NCBI GenBank assembly: GCA_023151255.1 | Contig: JAKLJG010000012.1 | Span: forward strand, 17,217-81,216 | Direction: 5' to 3' | DNA: 64,000 nt | DNA from: Cyclobacteriaceae bacterium | GTDB lineage: Bacteria; Bacteroidota; Bacteroidia; Cytophagales; Cyclobacteriaceae | Shown: positions 8,626 to 15,045 of the stretch, one piece after another | Layout: the number at the start of each line of letters is the position of its first letter | Numbering within the stretch: position 1 is the stretch's first letter | The notes under the pieces: generated by a model | Database searches by the model: none | The model's input: only the letters and a program-made list of their open reading frames with translations | Told to the model about the DNA's origin: nothing | Position numbers and translations under genes: made by a program

Positions 8626-9801
8626 TCAGGAAATCACACCTGAGCCAACCAGTTCTTCCCCGTCATACCAGGCGGCAAACTGCCCGGGGGTAATGGCCTT
8701 CTGGGTTTTTTCAAAAACCAGGTACAAACCTTCGGTTTTTTTATGGAGTGTGCAGGGTTCCAACTCCTGCCGGTAGCGGATGCGTACGCGGTAGGCCTTC
8801 GATTCGCCATCCGTAAGTTTCAAATCTTCGCGCACCCAATGCTCATCGGCAGCCGCAATGAATAAGCCTTTCCGATAAAGGCCCGGATGTTCTTCGCCCA
8901 TGCCCATGTATAAAATATTACGGGTGGTATCGGTACCGATTACAAACAAGGGTTTTGGAAAGCCGCCCAGGTTCAGTCCTCTGCGCTGCCCGATTGTATA
9001 ATAATGTGCGCCCGTGTGTTCACCGGCTTCGGTACCGACATCGGGGCTGTACCGGTAAGGTTTTGTTACATCCACCAGGTCGTCCATTGACTGACCGTTA
9101 CTAAATACCGGTGCATCAGGCGGAACGAGAATGGCTTTTCCTTTTTTGGGTTCAAGTTGCTGTTGCAAAAACTCCGGCAGGTGCACTTTGCCTACAAAGC
9201 ACAGTCCTTGTGAATCTTTTTTCCCGGCAGTAACCAACCCGATTTTTTTGGCGATGTCGCGTACTTCGGGTTTCAGCAGTTCGCCAACTGGAAAGAGCGC
9301 CCGCGACAGTTGTTGCTGAGTAAGCTGGCATAAAAAATAGCTTTGATCCTTATTCGGATCGGTACCCGCCAGAAGCCGGTAAACGGTATTGCCATTAACT
9401 ACCGTTTCGGCTTTGCGGGCATAGTGGCCGGTGGCTACGTAATTTGCACCCAGTTTTAATGCAGCGTTTAAAAAAATATCAAACTTGATTTCGCGGTTGC
9501 ACAGCACATCGGGGTTTGGGGTGCGGCCGCGCTGGTATTCGGCAAACATGTAATCCACAATGCGCGCCTTGTACTCGCTGCTCAGGTCGATGGTTTGAAA
9601 CGGAATGCCCAGGTGCTGGGCCACAATCATGGCATCGTTGCTGTCGTCAAGCCAGGGGCACTCGTTGCTGATGGTAACGGAGTCGTCATGCCAGTTTTTC
9701 ATAAACATGCCAATTACTTCGTAGCCCTGCGCTTTTAATAAGTAAGCAGCTACGCTGGAATCAACACCACCTGATAAACCGACTACAACTCTTTTTTTCA
9801 T
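8626..9801 (-). CDS. mnmA: tRNA-specific 2-thiouridylase MnmA
   Basis: Makes the 2-thiouridine at the wobble position of Lys, Glu and Gln tRNAs, using ATP and persulfide sulfur. The start at 9801 ([12 protein letters not shown]) was chosen over an in-frame ATG eight codons earlier because it places the PP-loop SGGVDSS at residues 10-16 as in the family. The two catalytic cysteines are visible: Cys101 in [11 protein letters not shown] and Cys201 in [11 protein letters not shown]. The length of 391 residues is slightly above the enterobacterial protein. Confidence 0.95.
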   Translation of the reverse strand: MKKRVVVGLSGGVDSSVAAYLLKAQGYEVIGMFMKNWHDDSVTISNECPWLDDSNDAMIVAQHLGIPFQTIDLSSEYKARIVDYMFAEYQRGRTPNPDVLCNREIKFDIFLNAALKLGANYVATGHYARKAETVVNGNTVYRLLAGTDPNKDQSYFLCQLTQQQLSRALFPVGELLKPEVRDIAKKIGLVTAGKKDSQGLCFVGKVHLPEFLQQQLEPKKGKAILVPPDAPVFSNGQSMDDLVDVTKPYRYSPDVGTEAGEHTGAHYYTIGQRRGLNLGGFPKPLFVIGTDTTRNILYMGMGEEHPGLYRKGLFIAAADEHWVREDLKLTDGESKAYRVRIRYRQELEPCTLHKKTEGLYLVFEKTQKAITPGQFAAWYDGEELVGSGVIS

Positions 9802-9807
9802 GCTAAG

Positions 9808-9840
9808 CTTTAGGCTGCAAGCCACCAGCTGGAAGCTGGA
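9808..9840. repeat. Short intergenic repeat rich in CTGGAAGCTGG units
   Basis: The gap between the TlpA-like gene and mnmA is filled by partly palindromic repeats (GCTGCAAGC, CAGCTGGAAGCTGG). They have no coding sense and no clear terminator T-tract. It resembles the low-complexity intergenic elements common in this group; function unknown. Confidence 0.35.
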
Positions 9841-9842
9841 AA

Positions 9843-11048
9843 CTAGCGGCTATTTAATAACTGATTCACCGTTTCATTAAACCGCTCCTTTTGTTGTTCA
9901 TAATAAATCCCCGTGCCCGGGCCGGAAAAACCCGTATGGATGTATTTTACCTGGCCGTCTTTGCCCACAAAGATAGTGGTTGGGAAAGCAATTACGCGGT
10001 TGAGCGCGGGCAGCGTTTCGCTGGCGTTGGTGTTGGTTCCGGCTATCAGCACAGTATACGGTATGCTGAGTTTTTGCTTCATTTTTCTTACACGCTCGCT
10101 GGCATACTTGAAATCAGCTTTTTGTTCGTAGGCCAGTCCGATAATTTCTATGCCGCGGTCCTTGTTTTTCGCGTACCATTCGGTAAGGAAGCGTGTTTCA
10201 TCCATGCAGTTGGGGCACCAGGAGCCCAGCAATTGAACAATCACTACCTTATTCTTAAACCGATCGTGCTGAAGAGATACGGGCTTTCCATCCACATCCG
10301 GAAAAGTAAATTCCAGAGTTTTGTATCCTTCATTTAAATACGTCAGCGATTCGGTTGCAGGGGGTTTGGCCTGGTCGTCTCTTACGCCCGTCCACCTTCT
10401 TTTGCGCGACCTGCCCAGCCAGTGAATTCCCGAAAGGGTATCGCCCTGCTTAACGGCATTAAAGATATAGAGGTGATTTCCATCGAACCCGCTAAGCCAG
10501 AGGGTATCGTTCACTATGTTTCCTTCAAGGTACCGGTAATCACCGGTGGGTGTAAGGAAAGTACCTTCGGCATAGTTGCCTTTTTGGGTAAAGATGCCCA
10601 GCGCGTTAACCGTGTTGTTGTCGTTAAAAAACTGCACGGCATAGGTGCCGGAAAAATCCGGAACGGAGGCTGTGTAATCCGTTGGGGTAAACCGGTGCGT
10701 TTCACCATGGCGTGCTCTGAACGGAACCCGGTAGTCATCGGCATAGCGAATAATAAAGTGGCCGTTCAGTTCTGTGCCGTTATGAGCGGCCTTAATTAGT
10801 GCATCGAAAATATGGATGTGCAGGGTAATTGAATCATTTGTTACAACAACTTCATCCAGGTAAAGCCGTTCCTGTCCGTTTTTAATCCAGGCCACGTACT
10901 TGCCGGCTTGCATCTGCAGGTCAAAGGTAAAGGGTAACTCTTCACCCTGCAGTTCGAGCACGCCCCGCCAGGTGCCGGGAGGGATGGCTGTTTTTTCTGA
11001 GCCTGAGCACGCCATCATAAAAAATAACAAAAGTGGTAAAAAGCGCAT
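9843..11048 (-). CDS. TlpA-like thioredoxin-fold lipoprotein
   Basis: A 401-residue exported lipoprotein. The signal peptide ends in FMMACS with the lipobox Cys at residue 14. Residues about 20-230 form a beta-rich region of unknown role. The last 170 residues are a TlpA/ResA-type thioredoxin domain with the redox motif WCPNC and the segment [14 protein letters not shown] containing the cis-proline. Such proteins reduce or isomerise disulfides, or help cytochrome maturation, in the periplasm. It lies upstream of mnmA on the same strand with a 41-base gap that holds a short repeat. The substrate is unknown. Confidence 0.85.
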   Translation of the reverse strand: MRFLPLLLFFMMACSGSEKTAIPPGTWRGVLELQGEELPFTFDLQMQAGKYVAWIKNGQERLYLDEVVVTNDSITLHIHIFDALIKAAHNGTELNGHFIIRYADDYRVPFRARHGETHRFTPTDYTASVPDFSGTYAVQFFNDNNTVNALGIFTQKGNYAEGTFLTPTGDYRYLEGNIVNDTLWLSGFDGNHLYIFNAVKQGDTLSGIHWLGRSRKRRWTGVRDDQAKPPATESLTYLNEGYKTLEFTFPDVDGKPVSLQHDRFKNKVVIVQLLGSWCPNCMDETRFLTEWYAKNKDRGIEIIGLAYEQKADFKYASERVRKMKQKLSIPYTVLIAGTNTNASETLPALNRVIAFPTTIFVGKDGQVKYIHTGFSGPGTGIYYEQQKERFNETVNQLLNSR

Positions 11049-11183
11049 AATGCAAGTTGGTTAAAGGTGAAAAACAGGATTTAAGCTAAAAATGTTCGTT
11101 TACTGAAAATTGTAAGCAATATACTTTCCTTACTATATTAAAGGAATGAAGGCTGTAGGTGGTGGCGGCCGGGGCAGGGCAGT

Positions 11184-11390
11184 ATGTTTGCCACTTTTAA
11201 CGCTTGGGTGTACAGCCAGGTAGCGGAAGCCCAACAGCGACAAAATATTATGAGAGGGATTACAGAATCACTTACAAGTAAGGACCAGGGAATACTTAAT
11301 GTCGATCCCCGAACAGGAGGGGTTACCCAACTATTTTCGGAAGATAAATTCAGAAAGGACTTTGACACATGTACAAACGAATTAATGTAA
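11184..11390 (+). pseudogene. Gene fragment, possible remnant of a large surface or toxin protein
   Basis: A 68-residue open frame beginning MFATFNAWVYSQVAEAQQRQ, with no RBS. A Gly-rich frame just upstream (from 11146, VGGGGRGRAV) resembles the linker of larger secreted proteins but is out of register. The fragment overlaps the next small lipoprotein frame by 22 bases. I do not recognise a family. I read it as a broken piece of a longer gene because it lacks a signal, has an abrupt start and lies among other fragments. It could be a short real gene. Confidence 0.35.
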
Positions 11391-11597
11391 TTCTAAGCTT
11401 AATACTTCTACAGAACATTTTTTCCTGCAAAGATTCAAATATTGCCAGGCAGATTGAACGAAGTGGTTTAAATGGCCCATGCTACTACGTTTTCAACTTA
11501 TCCGGATTTACCCTATATGAAATATAGCACGCATGAGTTAGCAAAACGAAGACTTGAAGAGCTAAAAAAGAAGAAAGAGCTTTTTAATAAGAAATAG
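11369..11597 (+). pseudogene. Small lipoprotein gene broken by a frameshift
   Basis: The first frame (11369-11527) starts with a convincing lipoprotein signal: MYKR, a hydrophobic run and FSC with Cys20. After about residue 34 its reading becomes unremarkable and stops. A second frame opens at 11472 and runs to 11597, reading MAHATTFSTYPDLPYMKYS and then a Lys/Glu-rich helix ending ELFNKK. Joining the two near 11470 would give one lipoprotein of about 75 residues, so a single-base change there is the simplest reading. Small lipoproteins next to toxin fragments are often immunity proteins, but that role is inference. Confidence 0.4.
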
Positions 11598-11598
11598 A

Positions 11599-12339
11599 AT
11601 GAGGAAGTTTAAACGCTTTATGTTAATGGATAGAGTGCGGAGCACGATAATCCTTGTTGGTGAAGAACACCAACAAGGGTGGAGGAGGGAAACAAGATAT
11701 GAACAACGGATTAAGCCAACGCGTGACCGGACGTTTTGGTGCAGGAAAGTAAGCACCGGAGGCCGGCTATCCGCCACTGAGCGAAAAGTAACGAATAAAA
11801 CCGTGCAGCGTGTTGGTAACCCGCTGTATCAGCAGTTTTCTAATGTACAGGTGGTTCAACAGCAAGCCCAGCAAGCGGGGCCACTCCAAGAGAACCCGTT
11901 AATGCGCTTTGCTGACAGGGCTGTTTCATGGGACGAATGGGTGAAAGCGAATCAAGGCTTGACTTATGATGAAATAGTTAATCAAATGCCTGCTCGAAAT
12001 GGATTCGCTGGTGGACCACGACTGCGTTATGTATTTGATCCAGTAAATCCGAAAGCTGTGGTTGATATGCGCCATGTTCTTATCGTTGGTAAGATGGGGC
12101 CAGCATTCGGAAATGCCAACGAGTTGCTACAGCTTAAGACCGATCCTTCAAGTGCTATGGATCCCCAAGATTTTTACTCAAATCGCTTGGGCTACAGGTT
12201 TTATAATTACGTAGAAGGAAAAGGACTGACGGGCTGGATCGTGAATAACATAATCAGTAGTCCGGAGAATTTTGTCAACCGATTGAATGGGTTTATGACT
12301 AATCCAGTCTATCGAGGTCCAATTTTTATAGATCGGTAA
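11599..12339 (+). CDS. Possible C-terminal toxin-like fragment, unknown domain
   Basis: The frame encodes 246 residues, but only the part from about 11800 on looks like protein. It begins NPLYQQFSNVQVVQQQ, then MRFADRAVSWDEW, VVDMRHVLIVGK and DPQDFYSNRLGYRFYNY. The first 60 codons are Arg-rich and include a perfect hairpin, so they are probably not native coding sequence. There is no signal peptide. The layout, a domain-sized orphan followed 10 bases later by a small lipoprotein gene, recalls displaced C-terminal toxin cassettes with their immunity genes. I recognise no catalytic motif and do not assign an activity. Confidence 0.45.
   Translation: MRKFKRFMLMDRVRSTIILVGEEHQQGWRRETRYEQRIKPTRDRTFWCRKVSTGGRLSATERKVTNKTVQRVGNPLYQQFSNVQVVQQQAQQAGPLQENPLMRFADRAVSWDEWVKANQGLTYDEIVNQMPARNGFAGGPRLRYVFDPVNPKAVVDMRHVLIVGKMGPAFGNANELLQLKTDPSSAMDPQDFYSNRLGYRFYNYVEGKGLTGWIVNNIISSPENFVNRLNGFMTNPVYRGPIFIDR
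11652..11678. repeat. Perfect 11-bp inverted repeat with 5-base loop
   Basis: CCTTGTTGGTG at 11652-11662 and its exact complement at 11668-11678 are separated by AAGAA. No T-tract follows on either strand, so it is not an ordinary terminator. It sits at the dubious 5' part of the toxin-like frame. Confidence 0.6.
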
Positions 12340-12349
12340 TTTAATATAG

Positions 12350-12646
12350 ATGAATAGAGCTTTTTTTTTAGTCGTAGCTATAGCTAATTTGTTAATCTCT
12401 TGTGGTCCGTCAGATCGCATTGAGAAAAACATTCAGAATTCTCAAAAGTTAAAGGTTGGAATGACGTTAGATGAAGCTTTGAAAATTATGGGTGAGCCAT
12501 ACGAAATTAAAGAGCATGCGAACTATAAAGGAATTCATGATTATTACTATGAAAGTCCGTTCGGTGCATCGGATTGGATTTACTTTTCAGTTGACTCAAC
12601 GAAAAGAGTCATTGAAGTTACTCCATATGAAATAAAGAAAGATTAA
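12350..12646 (+). CDS. Small lipoprotein with BamE/SmpA-like fold
   Basis: A 98-residue lipoprotein: MNRAFFLVVAIANLLISCGPS has a hydrophobic signal and Cys18. The mature part contains LKVGMTLDEALKIMGEPYE, the pattern typical of BamE/SmpA/OmlA-fold lipoproteins (VGMs..v...lGeP). It starts 10 bases after the toxin-like frame and is AT-richer than surrounding housekeeping genes, which hints at transfer. Possible roles are an outer-membrane accessory protein or an immunity protein for the preceding gene; the sequence cannot decide. A terminator follows directly. Confidence 0.65.
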   Translation: MNRAFFLVVAIANLLISCGPSDRIEKNIQNSQKLKVGMTLDEALKIMGEPYEIKEHANYKGIHDYYYESPFGASDWIYFSVDSTKRVIEVTPYEIKKD

Positions 12647-12650
12647 TCCT

Positions 12651-12676
12651 AAGCCCGGCAGATACCGGGCTTTTTT
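12651..12676 (+). terminator. Rho-independent terminator
   Basis: Stem AAGCCCGG (12651-12658) and CCGGGCTT (12665-12672) with loop CAGATA, followed by a run of T. It ends the lipoprotein transcript, and the convergent XRE gene stops within its T-tract. Confidence 0.8.
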
Positions 12677-13001
12677 AATGCGCATAAGTTTTCTTGGCCT
12701 GGTGATCTCGGAGGAAAGCATCAAGCAGAGCGGTAACAATATTCTTTTGTTCCTGTGGCAGCTTCTGAATGTCGGATATTTTTTTGACCAGGGATTTTTC
12801 TAAGACGGCATCAGAGCTACCGACCAGGTAATCCAAAGGCACTTCGAAAGTGTCAGCAATTTTTTTAGCAGCCTCGATTGAGGGCGAAGCTTCACCGCGT
12901 TCATACTTACCAATCATCTCACGGGATACACCGCTTTCGTTGGCCAGATCAGTTTGTGACCAGTCCTTTTCCTTGCGCAGAATCCGGCTAAGTTGCACCA
13001 T
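12675..13001 (-). CDS. XRE-family helix-turn-helix regulator
   Basis: A 108-residue cytoplasmic DNA-binding protein. Residues 3-60 form a classic Cro/C1 HTH: WSQTDLANESGVSREMIGKY is the helix-turn-helix, followed by RGEASPSIEAAKKIADTFEV and the LDYLVG motif. The C-terminal 40 residues are a charged helix that may dimerise. It lies divergent to mraZ with about 270 bases between them, containing several CAGTC-like repeats that could be its operator. Its targets may include itself and the decayed island next door; this is inference. Confidence 0.85.
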   Translation of the reverse strand: MVQLSRILRKEKDWSQTDLANESGVSREMIGKYERGEASPSIEAAKKIADTFEVPLDYLVGSSDAVLEKSLVKKISDIQKLPQEQKNIVTALLDAFLRDHQAKKTYAH

Positions 13002-13048
13002 CGCACCTCATCATTCAGCATTTTCCTGCATCGAAAGCCAGAAGTAAG

Positions 13049-13083
13049 ATCTGCGATTTTAGCCTGAAAACGCAGATTTTTTT
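13049..13083 (+). terminator. Terminator-like hairpin in the XRE-mraZ spacer
   Basis: Stem ATCTGCG (13049-13055) and CGCAGAT (13071-13077) with a 15-base loop, followed by seven T. It reads on the + strand upstream of the mraZ promoter, where it could block read-through into the dcw cluster. The long loop lowers confidence. Confidence 0.4.
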
Positions 13084-13086
13084 AAT

Positions 13087-13162
13087 CAGTCGGATTTAGT
13101 CTGGTTAATAAGCCGCGTTTATTTGTGTCCAGTCTAAAACTCAGGGAGAAATGACAGTCAGG
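13087..13162. promoter_or_regulatory. Cluster of CAGTC-like repeats, candidate XRE operator
   Basis: Four similar motifs occur in 76 bases: CAGTCGG (13087), TAGTCTGG (13098), CAGTCTAA (13130) and CAGTCAGG (13155). TTTAGTCTGG at 13095-13104 and CCAGTCTAAA at 13129-13138 also form a near-perfect inverted repeat. Their place between the XRE gene and mraZ makes an operator plausible. Confidence 0.3.
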
Positions 13163-13199
13163 TCCAAAAAAGGGCTGTTAGGCCCTAAAATGCAAAAAA

Positions 13200-13229
13200 G
13201 TGGTTGAAAGTGGTTGAAAGTGGTTGAAA
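13200..13229 (+). promoter_or_regulatory. MraZ-type operator: three tandem GTGGTTGAAA repeats
   Basis: GTGGTTGAAA is repeated exactly three times with a 10-base period (13200, 13210, 13220). MraZ proteins are known to bind GTGG-type direct repeats with this spacing upstream of their own gene. The promoter -33 box falls inside the second repeat, so binding should block transcription of the whole dcw cluster. Confidence 0.75.
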
Positions 13230-13243
13230 AATGCTTATGTTTG
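13214..13243 (+). promoter_or_regulatory. Promoter of the mraZ/dcw cluster
   Basis: TTG at 13214-13216, a 19-base spacer and TATGTTTG at 13236-13243 match the Bacteroidota -33/-7 promoter (TTTG-N19-TAnnTTTG). Transcription would start near 13250, about 23 bases before the mraZ ATG. Confidence 0.7.
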
Positions 13244-13272
13244 TTATCAAGGAATAGACAACCACTACGTCA

Positions 13273-13713
13273 ATGACCTTTTTCACCAGCGAATATGAAA
13301 GTAAGCTCGATGCCAAGGGCAGGCTGGTACTGCCATCGCGCGTAAAAGCTCAGTTGCCCGAAGGGGACAGCGAACTGGTTTTGCGCAGGGGCTTTGAGCG
13401 ATGCCTCATACTCTACCCCATGGTGGAATTCAAAAAGGTGTTCTCCAAAATTTCCGGATTGAGCGAGTTTAACGAGGAGTACCGAACGCTCCAGCGCAAC
13501 TTCTTCAGTGGCACGGCCACGGTTGAACTGGACGGCAACGGTCGCTTTTTACTCCCTAAAAACATGCTTTCCTATGCCCAGATCGAAAAGGATGTGATGC
13601 TGGTAGGCATGGGCAACAAGGTTGAAATCTGGAATCCAAGTTTATATGAGAAACACCTGATTTCAGACCCAAGTGAGTTGTCGAAACTAGCGCAAAAATA
13701 CCTTGATGTGTAG
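13273..13713 (+). CDS. mraZ: Transcriptional regulator MraZ
   Basis: First gene of the dcw cluster. MraZ is an AbrB-like DNA-binding protein that forms rings and usually represses its own operon. The 146-residue protein holds two SpoVT-AbrB repeats: SKLDAKGRLVLPSRVKAQL in the N-terminal half and VELDGNGRFLLPKNML in the second, each with the conserved D.kGR...P pattern. Its predicted operator lies 44-73 bases upstream. The start ATG at 13273 sits just after a promoter-proximal leader. The rsmH gene begins within a few bases of its stop. Confidence 0.95.
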   Translation: MTFFTSEYESKLDAKGRLVLPSRVKAQLPEGDSELVLRRGFERCLILYPMVEFKKVFSKISGLSEFNEEYRTLQRNFFSGTATVELDGNGRFLLPKNMLSYAQIEKDVMLVGMGNKVEIWNPSLYEKHLISDPSELSKLAQKYLDV

Positions 13714-13718
13714 TGATC

Positions 13719-14627
13719 ATGGCATCGGACTATCACAAGCCGGTCATGCTCCACGAATGTATCGAAGCGCTGAATATTCACCCCGAAGGAACGTACGTAG
13801 ATGCGACTTTCGGTGGTGGCGGACATAGCCTGGCTATGTTGGAGCATATAAAAGGCGGTCGGTTGATCGCCTTCGACCAGGATGAAGATGCCGCGCGTGA
13901 GGCAGAAAAAATCACGCACCGTTCTTTTACATTCTGTCATGCCAACTTCAGGTACCTCAAAAAGTTTTTAAAACTCAATAAGGTAACAGCGGTAAACGGC
14001 ATTCTGGCTGACCTCGGCATTTCTTCGCACCAGATTGATGAACCCACGCGTGGCTTTTCAACCCGGTACGATGGCCCGCTGGATATGCGGATGAATGTAG
14101 GCAATCCGGTGACGGCAGCTAATGTGCTGAACACATACAGCGAACCGGAACTGCACCGGATACTCGGGCTGTATGGTGAAATACGCAACGCCCGTACGGT
14201 AGCCAAAGCCCTCGTACAGGAGCGGACTATTAAGCCGTTTAGCCGCACCGATGAATTAAAAAACCTGCTTGTTCGGTATGCACCCAAAGGCAAGGAAAAC
14301 AAATACTTCGCCCAGGTGTTTCAGGCGCTGCGCATTGAAGTGAATAACGAGATGCAGGCCCTTGAAGATTTTTTGCACCAGGCGGGCGAAGTGCTGGTAC
14401 CGGGCGGCAGGCTGGTGGTATTGTCGTACCACTCGCTGGAAGACAGAATGGTGAAGAATTTTTTTAACAAAGGCAAAACATACGGAGAACCCGAGAAAGA
14501 TTTTTTCGGAAACGTACGAAAGCCTTTCGAAGCCATAAACCGAAAGCCGGTTGAAGCTTCGGAAGAAGAAATAAAAGAAAATAAACGTGCACGCAGTGCA
14601 AAATTAAGGGTAGCAGTAAAATTATAA
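13719..14627 (+). CDS. rsmH: 16S rRNA (cytosine-1402-N4) methyltransferase RsmH (MraW)
   Basis: SAM-dependent methylation of C1402 in the decoding centre of 16S rRNA. The protein (302 residues from ATG 13719; a GTG at 13713 overlapping the mraZ stop is an alternative) begins with the family segment HKPVMLHECIEALN. The SAM motif DATFGGGGHS follows, then ADLGISSHQID, FQALRIEVNNE and VLSYHSLEDR. All landmark motifs are intact. It is co-transcribed with mraZ. Confidence 0.95.
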   Translation: MASDYHKPVMLHECIEALNIHPEGTYVDATFGGGGHSLAMLEHIKGGRLIAFDQDEDAAREAEKITHRSFTFCHANFRYLKKFLKLNKVTAVNGILADLGISSHQIDEPTRGFSTRYDGPLDMRMNVGNPVTAANVLNTYSEPELHRILGLYGEIRNARTVAKALVQERTIKPFSRTDELKNLLVRYAPKGKENKYFAQVFQALRIEVNNEMQALEDFLHQAGEVLVPGGRLVVLSYHSLEDRMVKNFFNKGKTYGEPEKDFFGNVRKPFEAINRKPVEASEEEIKENKRARSAKLRVAVKL

Positions 14628-14667
14628 ACCGCCCACTCTCCAAACAGAAGAGGGGCGGGGTGAGGTT
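14628..14667. repeat. Intergenic palindromic element, copy 1
   Basis: The 40 bases between rsmH and ftsL contain CCGCCC and GGGGCGGGGTGAGG. Read on the reverse strand this resembles the element at 22378-22440 (CCTCACCCCG followed by a GGAGAG core). It appears to be the same element in opposite orientation. Confidence 0.45.
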
Positions 14668-15045
14668 ATGGCAGACAACACATTCAAAATTGACACGAAA
14701 CCAAAAAGCTCAGGCGGTGGCTTGTTTTCATTTTTGGAACGCAGGCTTAAGCTCGAGAACTATTTTGAAGAAGGCTTTCCGGTTCAGCACCTTCCAAAAA
14801 TTGTGTTTGTGATGGCATTGAGTTTATTCTACATCAGCAATACTCACTATGCCGATAAAACTGTGAGGCGCATTAACGAATTGCAGGCCGAAGTGGAAGA
14901 CCTGCGAGCAGATTACACCACGACCAAGGCCGACCTGATGTTTGCCAGTAAACAAAGCGAAGTAGCCCGTAAAGTAAGCCAATATGGGCTGAAGGAAAGT
15001 TTGAAGCCGCCCTACAAAATCGAGGTGAACGAAGATGAATATTAA
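14668..15045 (+). CDS. ftsL: FtsL-like division protein
   Basis: A 125-residue protein with one membrane segment (about residues 48-62, IVFVMALSLFYISN) and a short periplasmic leucine-zipper-like coiled coil (VRRINELQAEVEDLRADYT). This is the FtsL layout: a cytoplasmic N-tail, one helix and a coiled coil that pairs with FtsB/DivIC and FtsQ to activate septal synthesis. Sequence identity to FtsL of other phyla is low, as usual, so the call rests on topology and on position between rsmH and ftsI. It overlaps ftsI by 11 bases. Confidence 0.8.
   Translation: MADNTFKIDTKPKSSGGGLFSFLERRLKLENYFEEGFPVQHLPKIVFVMALSLFYISNTHYADKTVRRINELQAEVEDLRADYTTTKADLMFASKQSEVARKVSQYGLKESLKPPYKIEVNEDEY

Noticed and set aside
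13171..13186. AGGGC-TGTTAG-GCCCT hairpin upstream of mraZ
   Set aside because: Only a five-base stem and no T-tract; too weak to call.
13200..13229. Three tandem repeats as a CRISPR-like array
   Set aside because: Units are ten bases with no spacers; the position and promoter overlap fit an MraZ operator.
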